Below the pieces are notes generated by a model. It did no database searches. It saw only the letters and a program-made list of their open reading frames with translations, and was not told the origin of the DNA. Source: Blepharisma japonicum (Eukaryota; Ciliophora; Heterotrichea; Heterotrichida; Blepharismidae). Taken from it: a stretch of DNA of 64,000 nt. The stretch spans positions 1 through 64,000 of the forward strand of contig CATKHK010000134.1 of the NCBI GenBank assembly GCA_949751835.1. The letters are read 5' to 3'. Below, piece by piece: positions 53,534-63,978 of the stretch (the first letter of the stretch is position 1; each line of letters opens with the position of its first letter). The position numbers and the translations under genes were made by a program.

Positions 53534-54472
53534 TTAAGTAAGTTTAGAATCAAGCCATCTGATCCTTTTCCCTAGCTGCCACTCTCCCTTTCTAGGTGGA
53601 GAATCATTAGAAGATGCCCAGCCAATTCCATGCTGTTTTCCATTTAGCCAGCTTCCTGAATACATTTTCCCGTCTGGCCACACAAAAGTGCCTTGCCCTT
53701 CTTTTTTATCAAAATTGTAGTCCCCTTCATAGACTCTTCCATCAGGCCATTCGAATCTTCCAAAACCATGCATTTTGTTATCGAGCCATTCTCCAGTGTA
53801 CACTCTTCCATCAGCCCACTTATAAGTTCCTTTACCGTGGATGTTGTTATTTAAATATTCCCCTGTATAAGAGCTTCCATCAGCCCATTTGAAGACTCCG
53901 TTACCATTTTTCGCCTCATCTTTGAAATCTCCAATATACTCAGCTCCATCAGGTCATGTTTCTTTTCCCTCCCCATTTTGCTTATTATTTTTCCACCTCC
54001 CACTATAAATTGCACCTTCACTATTTATAAGTGTTCCATACCCTTCAACAATCCCATTCACATAATCTCCATAATAAAAATCACCATTTGAGTATATTGC
54101 CCTTCCTTTTCCATGCAAAGCACCGTTTAATCAGGTGCCTTCAAGCAAACTTCCATCTTCTAAAACACGCATTCCAAATCCATTTGGAATATTATTTTTG
54201 GCTTCTCCTCTATAGATTCTGCCATCAGATTCCTTTATTTCTTTTCACGTCGTAGAAGGAGGTGGCAAAAGTGGCGGCTGCGAGTTTCATATAGAAAGAA
54301 CACTTTGAGATATTGGTAGCCCTGCAATGTTATCATAATAAGATTTGGACTGATAATGCTCATCTGGCATGGTCGCTTCTAATTTTTCAGTTTTCCTATT
54401 GCCAAGCTTCTCCACTACAATTCCGGCGTCACGTTCTTTTTCGTCAGTGCATTTACAATCAAGATTCCCCAT
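53534..54472 (-). CDS. MORN-repeat protein with N-terminal acylation signal, 312 aa
   Basis: ATG at 54472; [15 protein letters not shown] has Gly2 and nearby Cys6/Cys8, fitting myristoylation plus palmitoylation. TGA is Trp (LSIWNSQPP). After a ~75-residue linker with a Pro run ([10 protein letters not shown]) come about nine MORN units ([50 protein letters not shown]). The end [19 protein letters not shown] is like that of the MORN gene at 49 kb. It is likely a cortical or membrane-linked scaffold. Confidence 0.92.
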
Positions 54473-54579
54473 AAAGATGAATTGAAATTATTTTAATTTA
54501 TTTTCAAATTGGCAGTACACTGTAAAGATCATTATTTAGAACAAAAAATAGCTTATTTTTAAGCTATTTAATGAATATT

Positions 54580-55221
54580 TTAAACAAATACAAAATTTAC
54601 CTTAGTTTTCTTCATGATATTTCCTATGTCAAATTCTTCAGTGTCTTCTTCATATGTGTTTTTTGGCTTATAGGATTCTTCGAGCATTTGCAAATATCTA
54701 GCTTTTATAGCTTCTAAGTCTTCGTCTTCATCGTTTTTTACGGAATTTCTTTCTCTTTTATCAATTCCTGAAAACCCATCTTCCCATTCTTCACCTCCTA
54801 TTGGTGTGACTGGACCACCTTTAGGAAATAGCCAATGATTGTTTTTCTTGGAAAGTGTTAGGGATTCTCTTAATGGGGATATGCTACGGGCTTTGCGTTG
54901 GAATGGAAGGCCATTATCTTTTCTGGATTCCTGAACCTTTGGGGAGAGCCTTTGGTTTTTTAGAGGATTTTTATCTTTGATTGAGGTTAATGATGGTATT
55001 TTTGAGAGTTCTAAAGAAAAACTGGAGTTTGATTTTGTGCTATTCGCATTTTCTATGGTATTTTCTTGTGTCAGCAAAGCTTGATAAGAGCTGTTGGTTG
55101 AGACCGCATCGTCATCAAGTGGATTTATTAAAAACGAAAAAGGTAGGTTTTGCTGCTTGGTTGATGGCTTAAGCAGCTCTTCAGCTTTGGATTTTGTGAT
55201 TGGTTTATATTTTTCTCTCAT
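54580..55221 (-). CDS. Hypothetical Ser/Lys-rich protein, 213 aa
   Basis: ATG at 55221 (MREKYKPITKSKAEELLKPS). Low-complexity Ser/Asn/Lys composition, with a short folded-looking piece NNHWLFPKGGPVTPIGGEEW and an acidic helix EDEDLEAIKARYLQMLEESY. No domain is recognised. No internal TGA. It lies 107 bp upstream of the MORN gene on the same strand. Confidence 0.6.
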   Translation of the reverse strand: MREKYKPITKSKAEELLKPSTKQQNLPFSFLINPLDDDAVSTNSSYQALLTQENTIENANSTKSNSSFSLELSKIPSLTSIKDKNPLKNQRLSPKVQESRKDNGLPFQRKARSISPLRESLTLSKKNNHWLFPKGGPVTPIGGEEWEDGFSGIDKRERNSVKNDEDEDLEAIKARYLQMLEESYKPKNTYEEDTEEFDIGNIMKKTKVNFVFV

Positions 55222-56080
55222 AGTTTTTAAATTATAATTTCACGTAACAGAATAGACCTTTTTTATTATTTAATTTTAAGAAATCTAAACGAACTTTGAT
55301 TTGATAAGACAAAATTTGATTATTTTATAAGATTTTTATAAAATACTTTATGAAAAATTAAAAAAAGCATTTTATAGGCTAAAATGATAAATAAATGAAA
55401 CGTTTTAATTAATTTTGAACTGTTAGATTTTAATAATGGCTTATATTATAAAATCCTTATAAATCTAAATTTTATTATCTGATTTTTGTATTGTATTCAA
55501 ATATTTATATATATTTATAGAAAGTTTAAACTCATACTCTATTTTCAAAATATTCATATGCAGCCTTTAAGGGCAATTTATATTGAAATTAAAGGTTAGT
55601 TTTAAGTGCAAATTAGAAAAATTAAACAATTCATTCTCGATAATAGTAAAATAGCTGTTTATTTTAGTCCCTATATCTGTAAATAGGTATGAGATTTAAA
55701 TAGTCAGAATAAACTAGAGCATAATACAGTGAAATAGAAGCAAAAAATTCAAATTTTGAATACGCCAAAGCAGCTAGATAGTTCAATATTAATAGATCAA
55801 CTTCCAAATACTAAATCATTCCTTTAATAATAGCCACAGTGTGAAGATTCCATTTATAATTGACAGGATGGTGGAGTTGTATTTTGGTATATGCAACTAA
55901 AATATTGAAGAGTTTTAGATAATTTCCAGACTCTTGAATTCCTTGAAAACTCTATTATTTTTTATTAAGAATGATTGATATAAAAATGCGAAGTCGGCCA
56001 AAACAGAAATTCTCCTTATTATTTTAAAATTGGTACATACTTATAATTAGCCTTTATAAATCAATCATTATAATAAATTA
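55222..56080. other. Intergenic 860 bp, nothing recognised
   Basis: Very AT-rich, marking the border between the dense central block and the right-hand kelch-family cluster. No frame, RNA or repeat could be supported. Confidence 0.45.
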
Positions 56081-57016
56081 ATGGAATATAATCGATGTTT
56101 CAAGAAAGACTGCAAGTTTACGGCTTTTCAGAAGGATACAAATAAGCATGTTCCAAAACTTATAAAGGCTTATCAAGACTATACTGGCACTTATATTCAA
56201 AATAAGTCACTTTATATAATATATCAAGAGAAAGGCAAAATTAATTTATTGATTTATAGCACTGAGCGAGAAAGCCAAGAAAAAAAAATTTTGGAGACTC
56301 CAGAATTACTAGATCTTCGCACATGTTTAGCTCAGCTTCCAAATGGTAAAATATTTTGTTACGGCAACAGAAGCCTACCAAATTCTGGCATCACGGTAAT
56401 GATTGATGAAAATGGTAAAGTCCATAAACTGCCATCTGGAACACCTTGCGGATTTTCATCAGCTATCTATTTTAATAGCAATATCTATTGCTTTGGGGGA
56501 GTTAATCAAGATAATCATTATTTAACTTTATCTTGCAAGTTTGATTTGAATAAAAATCGATGAATCAAATTAACTTCAATGCCAAAAGCTGATCAACATT
56601 GCACTAGTGTTGTATTTAATGGGAATATTTTAATTTATGGGTATGAAAATGCAAATCTTATGTTGTATTCAATCGATATTGACTCTTTCTCTACAATTAA
56701 TTGTGAGTTTGCAAAGTGAGACAATATGATCCTGGCAAGTGCAGAGAAGAGATTGTATTTGATTGGAAGGGTATCAATTTATGAGAGTGATTTTGAAAGT
56801 TACACTTCTTGGAGCTGAATTGCCGACTCAGTAATTAGAGATTCAATTTGTCAAGTCTATTGCTCATTCAATGCAGGAACAATATATATAGGATATATTC
56901 ATCGCTGTGGTTACAAGTTTTACAAGTTTGGCCTGAGCGAGAAAAGGATGACAAGATGTTTTGAAGACAAATTCTCTTTTAGGAAAACTGTTTGCATATC
57001 TTATAAAATAGCATAA
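56081..57016 (+). CDS. Kelch-like family protein with shortened N-terminus (member 3), 311 aa
   Basis: ATG at 56081 (MEYNRCFKKDC), TAA at 57014-57016; TGAs are Trp (LNKNRWIKL, EFAKWDNM, SWSWIAD). The N-terminus keeps only the first pair of finger cysteines (C-x4-C) and then goes straight to HVPKLIKAYQDYTG, which in the full-length gene at 58.5-60.2 kb follows the coiled coil. The kelch-like part holds LPNGKIFCYGNRSLPNSGIT, SNIYCFGGVNQDNH and VVFNGNILIYGYENANLML. So it looks like an internal-deletion form lacking the coiled coil. Function unknown. Confidence 0.75.
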
Positions 57017-57276
57017 TGCATATAATAGTTAATAGATAATCAAGCATGAGCAAGACATGGGAACTCCACTAGCCTAGCTAATATGCAAAGAGATTAAAGA
57101 AATTAGCATTTAATGGTCTGGCTTTGTGATTCAAATTCATATTAAGTTAAATTATTTTTTTGCACTAAATAGTATGAATTTGGCTTTAAGAAAAAGAGAT
57201 TGAAAGCACAATTTTCTATTTATGTTAAATATGTATATAATATATTATACTTTATAAATCAAACATTAATAAATAT

Positions 57277-58227
57277 ATGGAAGACAACCAATGCTACGAG
57301 CAAGGCTCCGCGCTTCAAGAATATCAAAACGATCCAACCAAACATGCTCCAAAACTTATGCAGGCCTACCAAGATTATGTTGATCCTTATAATCAAAATA
57401 AGTCACTTTATTTAATAAAAGAAATTTACAGAAAAACTTATTTATTTATATATAACACTGAGAGAGGTAGCAAAGAAATGAAAATTTTGAAGACTCCAGA
57501 ATTTCTAGACTATGGGACACGCATAGCTCAGCTTCCAAATAATAAATTGTTTTGTTATGGGAATTGATCATCATTTTCTGGGATCACTTTAGTGATTGAT
57601 GAAAATTATAATATCCAAAAACTTCCATCAGACACTGTAAAAATCCTAAAAACTTCTCTTAATTTTTTGTAAAACAAAAATTAATAATTATTTCCATCTG
57701 GGCATCCGTGTGCGATGTTTACAGCTACTTATTTCAATAGCAGCGTATATTGCTTTGGAGGATTTAATCCCACTGATAAGTGTTTAACTCTATCTCGTAG
57801 ATTTGATTTGGATAGAAATCGATGAATCATATTAGCTTCAATGCCAAAAGCAGATACCTGCAGCACTAGTGTTGTATTTAATGGCAATATTTTAATTTCT
57901 GGATATCTGAATGCAAATATTTTATTGTATTCAATTGATATTGACTCTTTCTACATAATTCCTTATAATTTTAAAGATGCTAGTCTAAAAATCCTGATAA
58001 ATGCAGAAAGGAGGTTGTATTTGATTGAATATAACTCAATTTATGAGAGCGATATTGAAAGTTACATGGTTTGGAGACGAATTGGGAAATCAAAAATTGA
58101 AAGCGGTCCTACTCAAGTGTATTGCTCATACAATGCAGGAGCAATATATATAGGATGCAATATTAATAACGTGACCTATTACTTCAAGTTTGGCCTGAAT
58201 AAGAAAAAGATTACAAAACTCCTTTAA
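57277..58227 (+). CDS. Kelch-like family protein (member 4), interrupted by a 69-bp insertion
   Basis: ATG at 57277 (MEDNQCYEQGSALQEYQND), end at 58227; TGAs are Trp (CYGNWSSFSG, DRNRWIIL). It is a tandem neighbour and close paralog of the gene at 56.1 kb, with the same deletion-type N-terminus. The frame is broken after IQKLPS by a 69-bp insert with an in-frame TAA; without it the text reads KLPSGHPC, matching KLPSGTPC in the paralog, and codes for 293 residues. Function would depend on removal of the insert. Confidence 0.72.
57630..57698. other. 69-bp IES-like insertion with TTCCATC direct repeat
   Basis: TTCCATC occurs at 57623-57629 and 57692-57698, and the DNA between interrupts the kelch gene. 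Deleting one repeat copy and the insert restores the paralog reading exactly. The content is AT-rich with no coding value. Length (~69 bp) is in the range of short ciliate IESs. The repeat holds no TA, which differs from the usual TA-bounded type. It could alternatively be a target-site duplication of a small dead insertion. Confidence 0.6.
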
Positions 58228-58289
58228 ATACATATTCTTTTTAGTAAATAAATTGTTTAAAAGTACAAAATTGACCAAAAAATAAATAT

Positions 58290-58490
58290 GATTTTTTACA
58301 CAGATGAGCAACACTTTGACTCTACCATTCACATCAATTAGCACTGTAATCCCAGAAGGTTCATAATACTTACCAAAACAGAATATCTTGCCATTTGGAA
58401 GTTATTTATGCAAGTTGTATAGTCCAATAATTCTACCTGGAAGATTTTGACATCTTTGGTTTTAGTGTTATTATTCAAAAATGCATTAAA
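58290..58490 (-). pseudogene. Fragment of a kelch-family gene
   Basis: Read on the minus strand it gives TKTKDVKIF, ELLDYTTCIN, PNGKIFCFGKYYEPSGITVL and IDVNGRVKVL. These match ETKEKKIL, EPLDYGTCIT, PNGKLFCFG and LIDVNSGFEVL of the next gene, with a phase change between blocks. It directly abuts the 3' end of that gene, so it may be a partial duplicate. Confidence 0.7.
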
Positions 58491-58498
58491 AATTACTT

Positions 58499-60193
58499 TT
58501 AATTAGCCATTTTAAATTTTTTTATTTCAGTCAATCTCTTTTCATTCAAATCAAACTTAAAGAAAGTAGCAGCATAAATGTTTAACGCAATATATATTGC
58601 TCCTTTATTATATGAACAAAACACTTGAGCAGGAACAATATAGATTGCTGATTTTCTTATTTGTCTCCAATTCGTGTCACTTCCAATTTCACTTTCACAT
58701 ATTAATCCATAAGGACATTCAATCAAATACAGTCTTTCTGCATTTATCAGGATCTTTCTTTTATTTCTTTCAAAATCATAAGGAATTGTTGAGAAAGAGT
58801 TGCTATCAAGTGAATATCGCAAAAGATTACTATTTTCGAATCCAGAAATCAAAATATTCCCATTGAATATTATACTATTGCAATTTCCATCTCCTTTTGG
58901 CATTGGAGTTAATTGAATTCATCGATTTTGATCCAAATCAAATCTACTAGATAGAGTTGAAGCATTATTATTATATCCTCCAAAGCAATAGACGCTGCTT
59001 TTGAAATAGATACATGATGAGCATTTACAAGGAGTTCCAGATGGCAGCACTTCGAATCCACTATTCACATCAATTAGAACTGTAAGCCCAGAAAGTCTGT
59101 TACTACCAAAACAGAATAACTTGCCATTTGGAAGTTTAGTTATACAAGTGCCGTAGTCTAGTGGTTCTGGAGTCTCCAAGATTTTTTTCTCTTTGGTTTC
59201 AGTTTCAGTATTATAAATAATTAATTCAGTGCTGTTTTTAACAGATTTGTTAAGATTATAAAGAGATGTCTTTTGTTGATAAGCATTAAGGTAATCTTGG
59301 TAAGCTTGGATTCGCTGTGGATCATCAAGAGTAATCTGATATGCTGAACAAGTTGCTCTGAAATCTATCTCTAATTCTTGATTGTTAGGCCTACTTAATA
59401 GATCTGCTGTTTTATTTCTTAAAGTCTCTATATCTTCGAGTTTTCTTTTAGGATAATTATTATCGATACTTGTTTGGGAATTAGGCAAGCTTGTCTCGCT
59501 TTCTGAATTTTTGTTTATTAATTCTTTTAAATTTTCAAACTCTTTCTCATTTATTAAAGAAATCGAATCCTTAACGTTTGCTAACTCTATACTTGCAGGC
59601 TGACTAGGTTTATTATGAATTTCAGGAGAATTTTGCATATTCTTGCTTTCTAGATATACATCGCATTTTTCTTTAATGAAGGATCTATTTAAACTCTCTA
59701 GCTTCTCATTGAATATATAATACAGTTTTGCACAATTATATCAATCTCGGCTAGCTATGGTCATCAATTTTACTTTCTCGACTGCCTCTCTAGGCTGTAA
59801 AATCAATAATTCTGAAATTGGATCTTGCTCTAATTTGTTAGCTTGGGATATTTTTACAAATAAATCATTTGTTTCACCTGAGTAGCAATCCAGCTTTCTT
59901 GTAAAATCTTTTAGCTCTTTCTCTAGATTGGAAAAACGCTTGCTAAAGGAATCTATGGTTTTTCTTCTCAACTCGCTATATTTTGAATTTTCTTTTGTAA
60001 GAAATTCAAGAATTGCTTCTTTTGTCCCTTCACAAGACCGCATTAAAATTGATTCAAGGTGATGAGATTTATTAGGTATGTTTATATGCTTTAAAGCATG
60101 CACTTCACAAGATAAAGTTTCAGGAGAAGTGCATTTGCATGCATATCCAACCTTATTCATACACCCTAGCTCGGAACATTTATTTGCAATCAT
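58499..60193 (-). CDS. Cys/His finger, coiled-coil, kelch-like protein (full-length member 5), 564 aa
   Basis: ATG at 60193; two TGAs are Trp (ASRDWYNCAKL, LDQNRWIQL). The finger is C6-x4-C11-x7-C19-x-C21-x7-C29-x2-H32-x3-H36. A long coiled coil with LEKELKDF and ISELLILQPREAVEKVK lies at ~60-180, an acidic Ser-rich linker at ~190-260, then YQDYLNAYQQKTSLYN. The kelch-like part (~330-564) has LPNGKLFCFGSNRLSGLTVL, SSVYCFGGYNNNAS and IIFNGNILISGFENSN. It is the longest family member and the best reference for the decayed copies nearby. Role unknown; a binding scaffold by design. Confidence 0.8.
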
Positions 60194-60771
60194 ATAATAA
60201 TTATTAGATAGTGATTTTTTAAAGCGATTTGATTTTAATCCTACTTCAAATAACTATAAATATGACAAAGTGAATAAAGCATAAATATTGGAAGGCCAAT
60301 CTGTAGAAACTAATAGATTAAGAATTAAAAATTATAATTTAAATAGCCTAATACGAGTGTAACCTCTCCTAAAATAAAAATGAGGAGGAAGACTAATATA
60401 AAAATTATTTCTGATGTTAGATAATCATTACTCTTGATACTTCTGCCATCAACTACTTCTTTGCTTGCAAATTAACTTATAATTAATGAGCTGACGCTTC
60501 TTTGAGTGATCTGCAGGTATGTGTCTTTTCGTAGATTTCCTTATTCACAATATGCTGATAGCTACAAATTAGAGTTAGTAGCTCAAAACGATTATTACCA
60601 AATTTAAATTTTTTGGGGCTAATTTAGCAGTCTTGTATAATTTTTCTTTGAATTATGACTTTTTCCAGCATTCATATTTAATTGATGATTATTTTTTATG
60701 CTTACACAAAATAAAACTGCTTAAAGTCATCAAAGAGTATTTGGTTCTCTCTTATATACGATCGTAGCAAA
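60194..60771. other. Intergenic, nothing recognised
   Basis: About 580 bp AT-rich spacer upstream of the family gene. No gene or RNA could be supported. Confidence 0.45.
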
Positions 60772-60945
60772 TTAGGGAGTAAATTTTATAATGTTTCTAC
60801 ATCATGAAAAAAAATATGAAGAAGCGATTGAATATTATGATCCCGTTATGAGATTTATTATGAAAATAAGGAAGCCTTAAAAACTAGGCAAGAACTAAGA
60901 AGTAGAAGAATATTATGATAAAGAAGATAGAATAAAATCATAATT
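60772..60945 (+). pseudogene. TPR gene remnant, part of a duplicated 62-bp repeat
   Basis: Translation gives FYHHEKKYEEAIEYYD, matching the TPR unit FYNEKRYEEAIKHYND of the gene at the left end. It breaks down after ~25 residues, with a trace of the next unit (EVEEYYDKED). The first 62 bp (60772-60833) recur almost exactly at 63916-63978, with one T indel and one base change. Confidence 0.7.
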
Positions 60946-61157
60946 CAATATGAACATGATAATAATATTTTAATATCATAAATACTTTTTAAGCTTAAAT
61001 ATTTAATTAGTCTATAAATATGAGTGATGATCTGCATGCAAATAAAGTTACTAATAGCTATTTAAAGTTATCATTTTAATAATTCTCAACTCTAATAATA
61101 TGACCCTTGATGAGAAAATTATATTAAATGCTTAAATTATTAATTTCTTCATTGGAT

Positions 61158-62243
61158 CTAAATATCAATTACGTCTACATTTTGAAGCTTAACCATAATT
61201 TTTTGATCTAAATCAAACTTATAATATTTTATTTCACCAAGAAGCTGTGCTGATATATAAAATCCTCCTTTATTATATAAGGAATATATCTGAAGAGGAT
61301 CTTCATTAATTATTGAGTTTCCTATTTGTCTTCAAGTGTGCGCGTCGCCAACTTGGCTTTCGTAAATTAATCCGCCATCAAAATTAGCTTCAATCAAATA
61401 CATTCGCTCTTTCGCATTCAAAAGGATCTTTCGTTTGTTAATTGCAAAATCATAGTCAATTTTCGAGAAAGAGTCAACATCAATTGAATATATCATTATA
61501 TTTTTAAGAACATCTGTAGAAATCAAAATATCCCTACCAAATATTGCACTAGAGCACTTACTATAAGCTCATGGCATAGGGGTTAATTTAAATCAGCAAT
61601 TTTTATCTAGATCAAACCTTTCTGATAGAGTCAAATCATATTGGTTTTCACCTTCTCCTCCAAAGCAATAGATATTTTTATTAAAATAAATAGCTGATGA
61701 ATAACAGCAAAGTGTTCCAGATAGATATAATCGAGTTTTCAAATTATTTTTATCAATTATCAAGGAAAAACCATACCATGTAATATCTTTGCCTATGCAG
61801 AATATTTCACCATTTGGGATTTGAGCAATGCATGTTCCTCGATCTAATTTTTGCCAACTCCACAACTCTTTATCTTTTTCTACTTCATTTTCAGTATCAT
61901 ACACATAAAAAAAAGTCTTGCCGATTCAATCACACTCGATGCTATAAAGAGATGTGATCTTATGATAAGCATCGATATACTCTTGGCAAGCTTTGTTTAA
62001 TTCTGGGTCAGAAGCAGAATTCTGGCTTTCAAATAGTGAACAAGTTCTTCTGAAATCTTGCTCTATTTCTGGATCATTATTGGCTTTACTTAACATTTCG
62101 GATCTTTTAACGATTAATTCTTGGAGATTTAATAACTGATTAGTAGTTTTTTCATTGAGCTGACTTTGAGTGTCATTTTTCTCATATGTGGCATCTCCTA
62201 CCAAAGAATGAAGTTGGCAATTAAGCAGATTTATAGGCTCCAT
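61158..62243 (-). CDS. Kelch-like family protein without finger (member 6), 361 aa
   Basis: ATG at 62243 (MEPINLLNCQLHSLVGDA), TAG at 61158-61160; TGAs are Trp (SIECDWIGKTFF, DKNCWFKL, MPWAYSK, DAHTWRQI). It matches the full-length gene at 58.5-60.2 kb from the linker onward: RTCSLFESQN, ACQEYIDAYHKITSLY, NGEIFCIGKDI, NIYCFGGEGENQYD, RDILISTDV. The finger and coiled coil are missing; a degraded piece of that region lies just upstream. Either a shortened gene with a new start, or a decaying copy. Confidence 0.7.
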
Positions 62244-62294
62244 ATTATAATAAGCAATTATTTGATTTCTTTTTTATGAAATTAATTGGTGCAT

Positions 62295-62558
62295 CTACAT
62301 AGTGTTCTTATTTTTCGAATTTACAGTTTCCTGAGTATATTCTATAATTTTATCTCTAAGAGTCGTTTTTAGAAAGAGTATGTATAAATTTTTACTATTA
62401 CTAAATAATTTTATTAAAAAGATATCTATCTTAAACGAATCAGTCTTTTTTATCAAGATTAAATTTGAAATTGTTTGGGCATTGATTTCAAATGCACCCG
62501 ATATACTATATCTCTGCTTATAGCATAGCATTGGATTACCATGAAGTATATATGACAC
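62295..62558 (-). pseudogene. Remnant of the coiled-coil N-terminus of the downstream kelch-family gene
   Basis: The frame reads INAQTISNLILIKKTDSF, SNSKNLYILFLKTTLRDK and ETVNSKNKNTM. In order and spacing these resemble DPISELLILQPREAVEK, NCAKLYYIFNEKLESLN and DVYLESKNM of the full-length gene. Stops separate it from the 61.2-62.2 kb gene, so the parts no longer form one frame. Confidence 0.5.
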
Positions 62559-63272
62559 TTTGAATTAATAAAAAGCTTATGCGAAGCTTTAAAGCTATTT
62601 CTCATCCTTAATTCACAGACTGCCTTATTCTGACTCTAGCTACTAATGAAAGTTTATGCACACTACACTATTCAGCCCAAACCATGTCTGAGTTACTTGA
62701 GTTTTTGGTTTTTCTAAAGAATTATTTCGATCTTCTAAAAAGTGGTGCTAAAAAGGAGAATTCTAGGAAGTTCTAAAAGTCCTGCTTGCAAAGCATTAAA
62801 CCTTTCACCCTTCAAAAAAACCATCTGATCTTCATTATAACAAATATTATAGATATTGTAGTATATTTCACTCTTTAAATTAAAAGAACCCCTAGAGATG
62901 CATATCATTTCTTTATTTGTAAATATCCCTAGGTAGAAGATAATTATTAATAATTTTTTACTTATTAATTGTTTCTATCTTGATCCTTGTTTGAAATATA
63001 ATGGATACCTTCTCCATATGGCGATGCCAAATTGATAGGTGTAAAATCAAGAGGAATTGATCAAGGCTTGTAAGAAAAGCAGTCAAGATAATCCAGCTAG
63101 AAAATACATCACCAATATAGATTGGGGGTTTTAAGATTGAATAATTAGACTCTCACATAGAAAGATGCTTTTGAGCTGATTTGTTTGGGCTGCTAATATG
63201 TAAACAGTGCTTTTACAACATAGAAATTCTGTAAAGCATATACTAGTGCAAGTGCTTTAATAAACGAGCTAA
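62559..63272. other. Intergenic, nothing clearly recognised
   Basis: About 700 bp AT-rich; might include decayed finger sequence near 62560-62650 on the minus strand, but this cannot be shown by eye. No gene is called. Confidence 0.4.
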
Positions 63273-63745
63273 ATTAACTATTTTATCTCTTGCAAGATAT
63301 AAACAGCTATATATATTGCTCCTCTATTGTATAAAGAGCACATTCCAGCAGGATCACAATAGATAGTTGATTGAGCAATTGGTTTCCAAGCAATACAGCT
63401 TTCAATTTCAATTTCATAAATTAAGTCAATTAAATGCTATCTCATTTCAGCATTTGCAAGGAACTTTGATTGACCTGCTGCAAACTTATAAGGAATAGTA
63501 GAGAAAGAGCCAATATCGATTGAATACAATAAAACATTTCTATAGTGAGAAATCTTAATATTCTCAGTAAATATTATGCTATTGCATAGTCGATCAGGTG
63601 TTGGAATTGAAGTTAATTTGATTCATCTATTTCTATCAAAATCAAATCTATTACATAGAGCTGAATATTCATAGAATTTATTTTTAAAGCCTCCAAAGCA
63701 ATAGACATTCTTGTTGAAGTCGATATTCCCTTTGGTTTTCTTCTT
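63273..63745 (-). pseudogene. Truncated, decayed kelch-family copy
   Basis: Minus-strand translation: NIDFNKNVYCFGGFKNKFYE, then LCNRFDFDRNRWIKLTSIP, IIFTENIKISHYRN, LLYSIDIGSFSTIPYKF and GAIYIAVYILQEIK. These match the kelch half of the neighbouring genes in order. One in-frame TAG lies within, and the first half of the gene is absent, so it is a 3' fragment. Confidence 0.78.
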
Positions 63746-63915
63746 AAAAGTTAAAGATTTTAGGATATGAGAGAAAAAATTGAAATAAAAATTTTGCACT
63801 GCAAAAGTTTTAAGAAAATTTACAATGACTGATATAAACTATAAGGATTTTATTTTGGAGCTCAAATTCCTAATATCAATCGTCTCCATACTCTATCTTG
63901 TATAGTTTAATAAAG

Positions 63916-63978
63916 TTAGGGAGTAAATTTTTATAATGTTTCTACATCATGAAAAAAAATATGAAGAAGCAATTGAAT
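63916..63978 (+). repeat. Second copy of the 62-bp TPR-derived repeat
   Basis: Nearly the same as 60772-60833 (TTAGGGAGTAAATTT..., TACATCATGAAAAAAAATA), differing by one T and one base. It encodes the same FYHHEKKYEEAIE piece in one phase. It reaches almost to the window edge; what follows is unknown. Confidence 0.8.
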
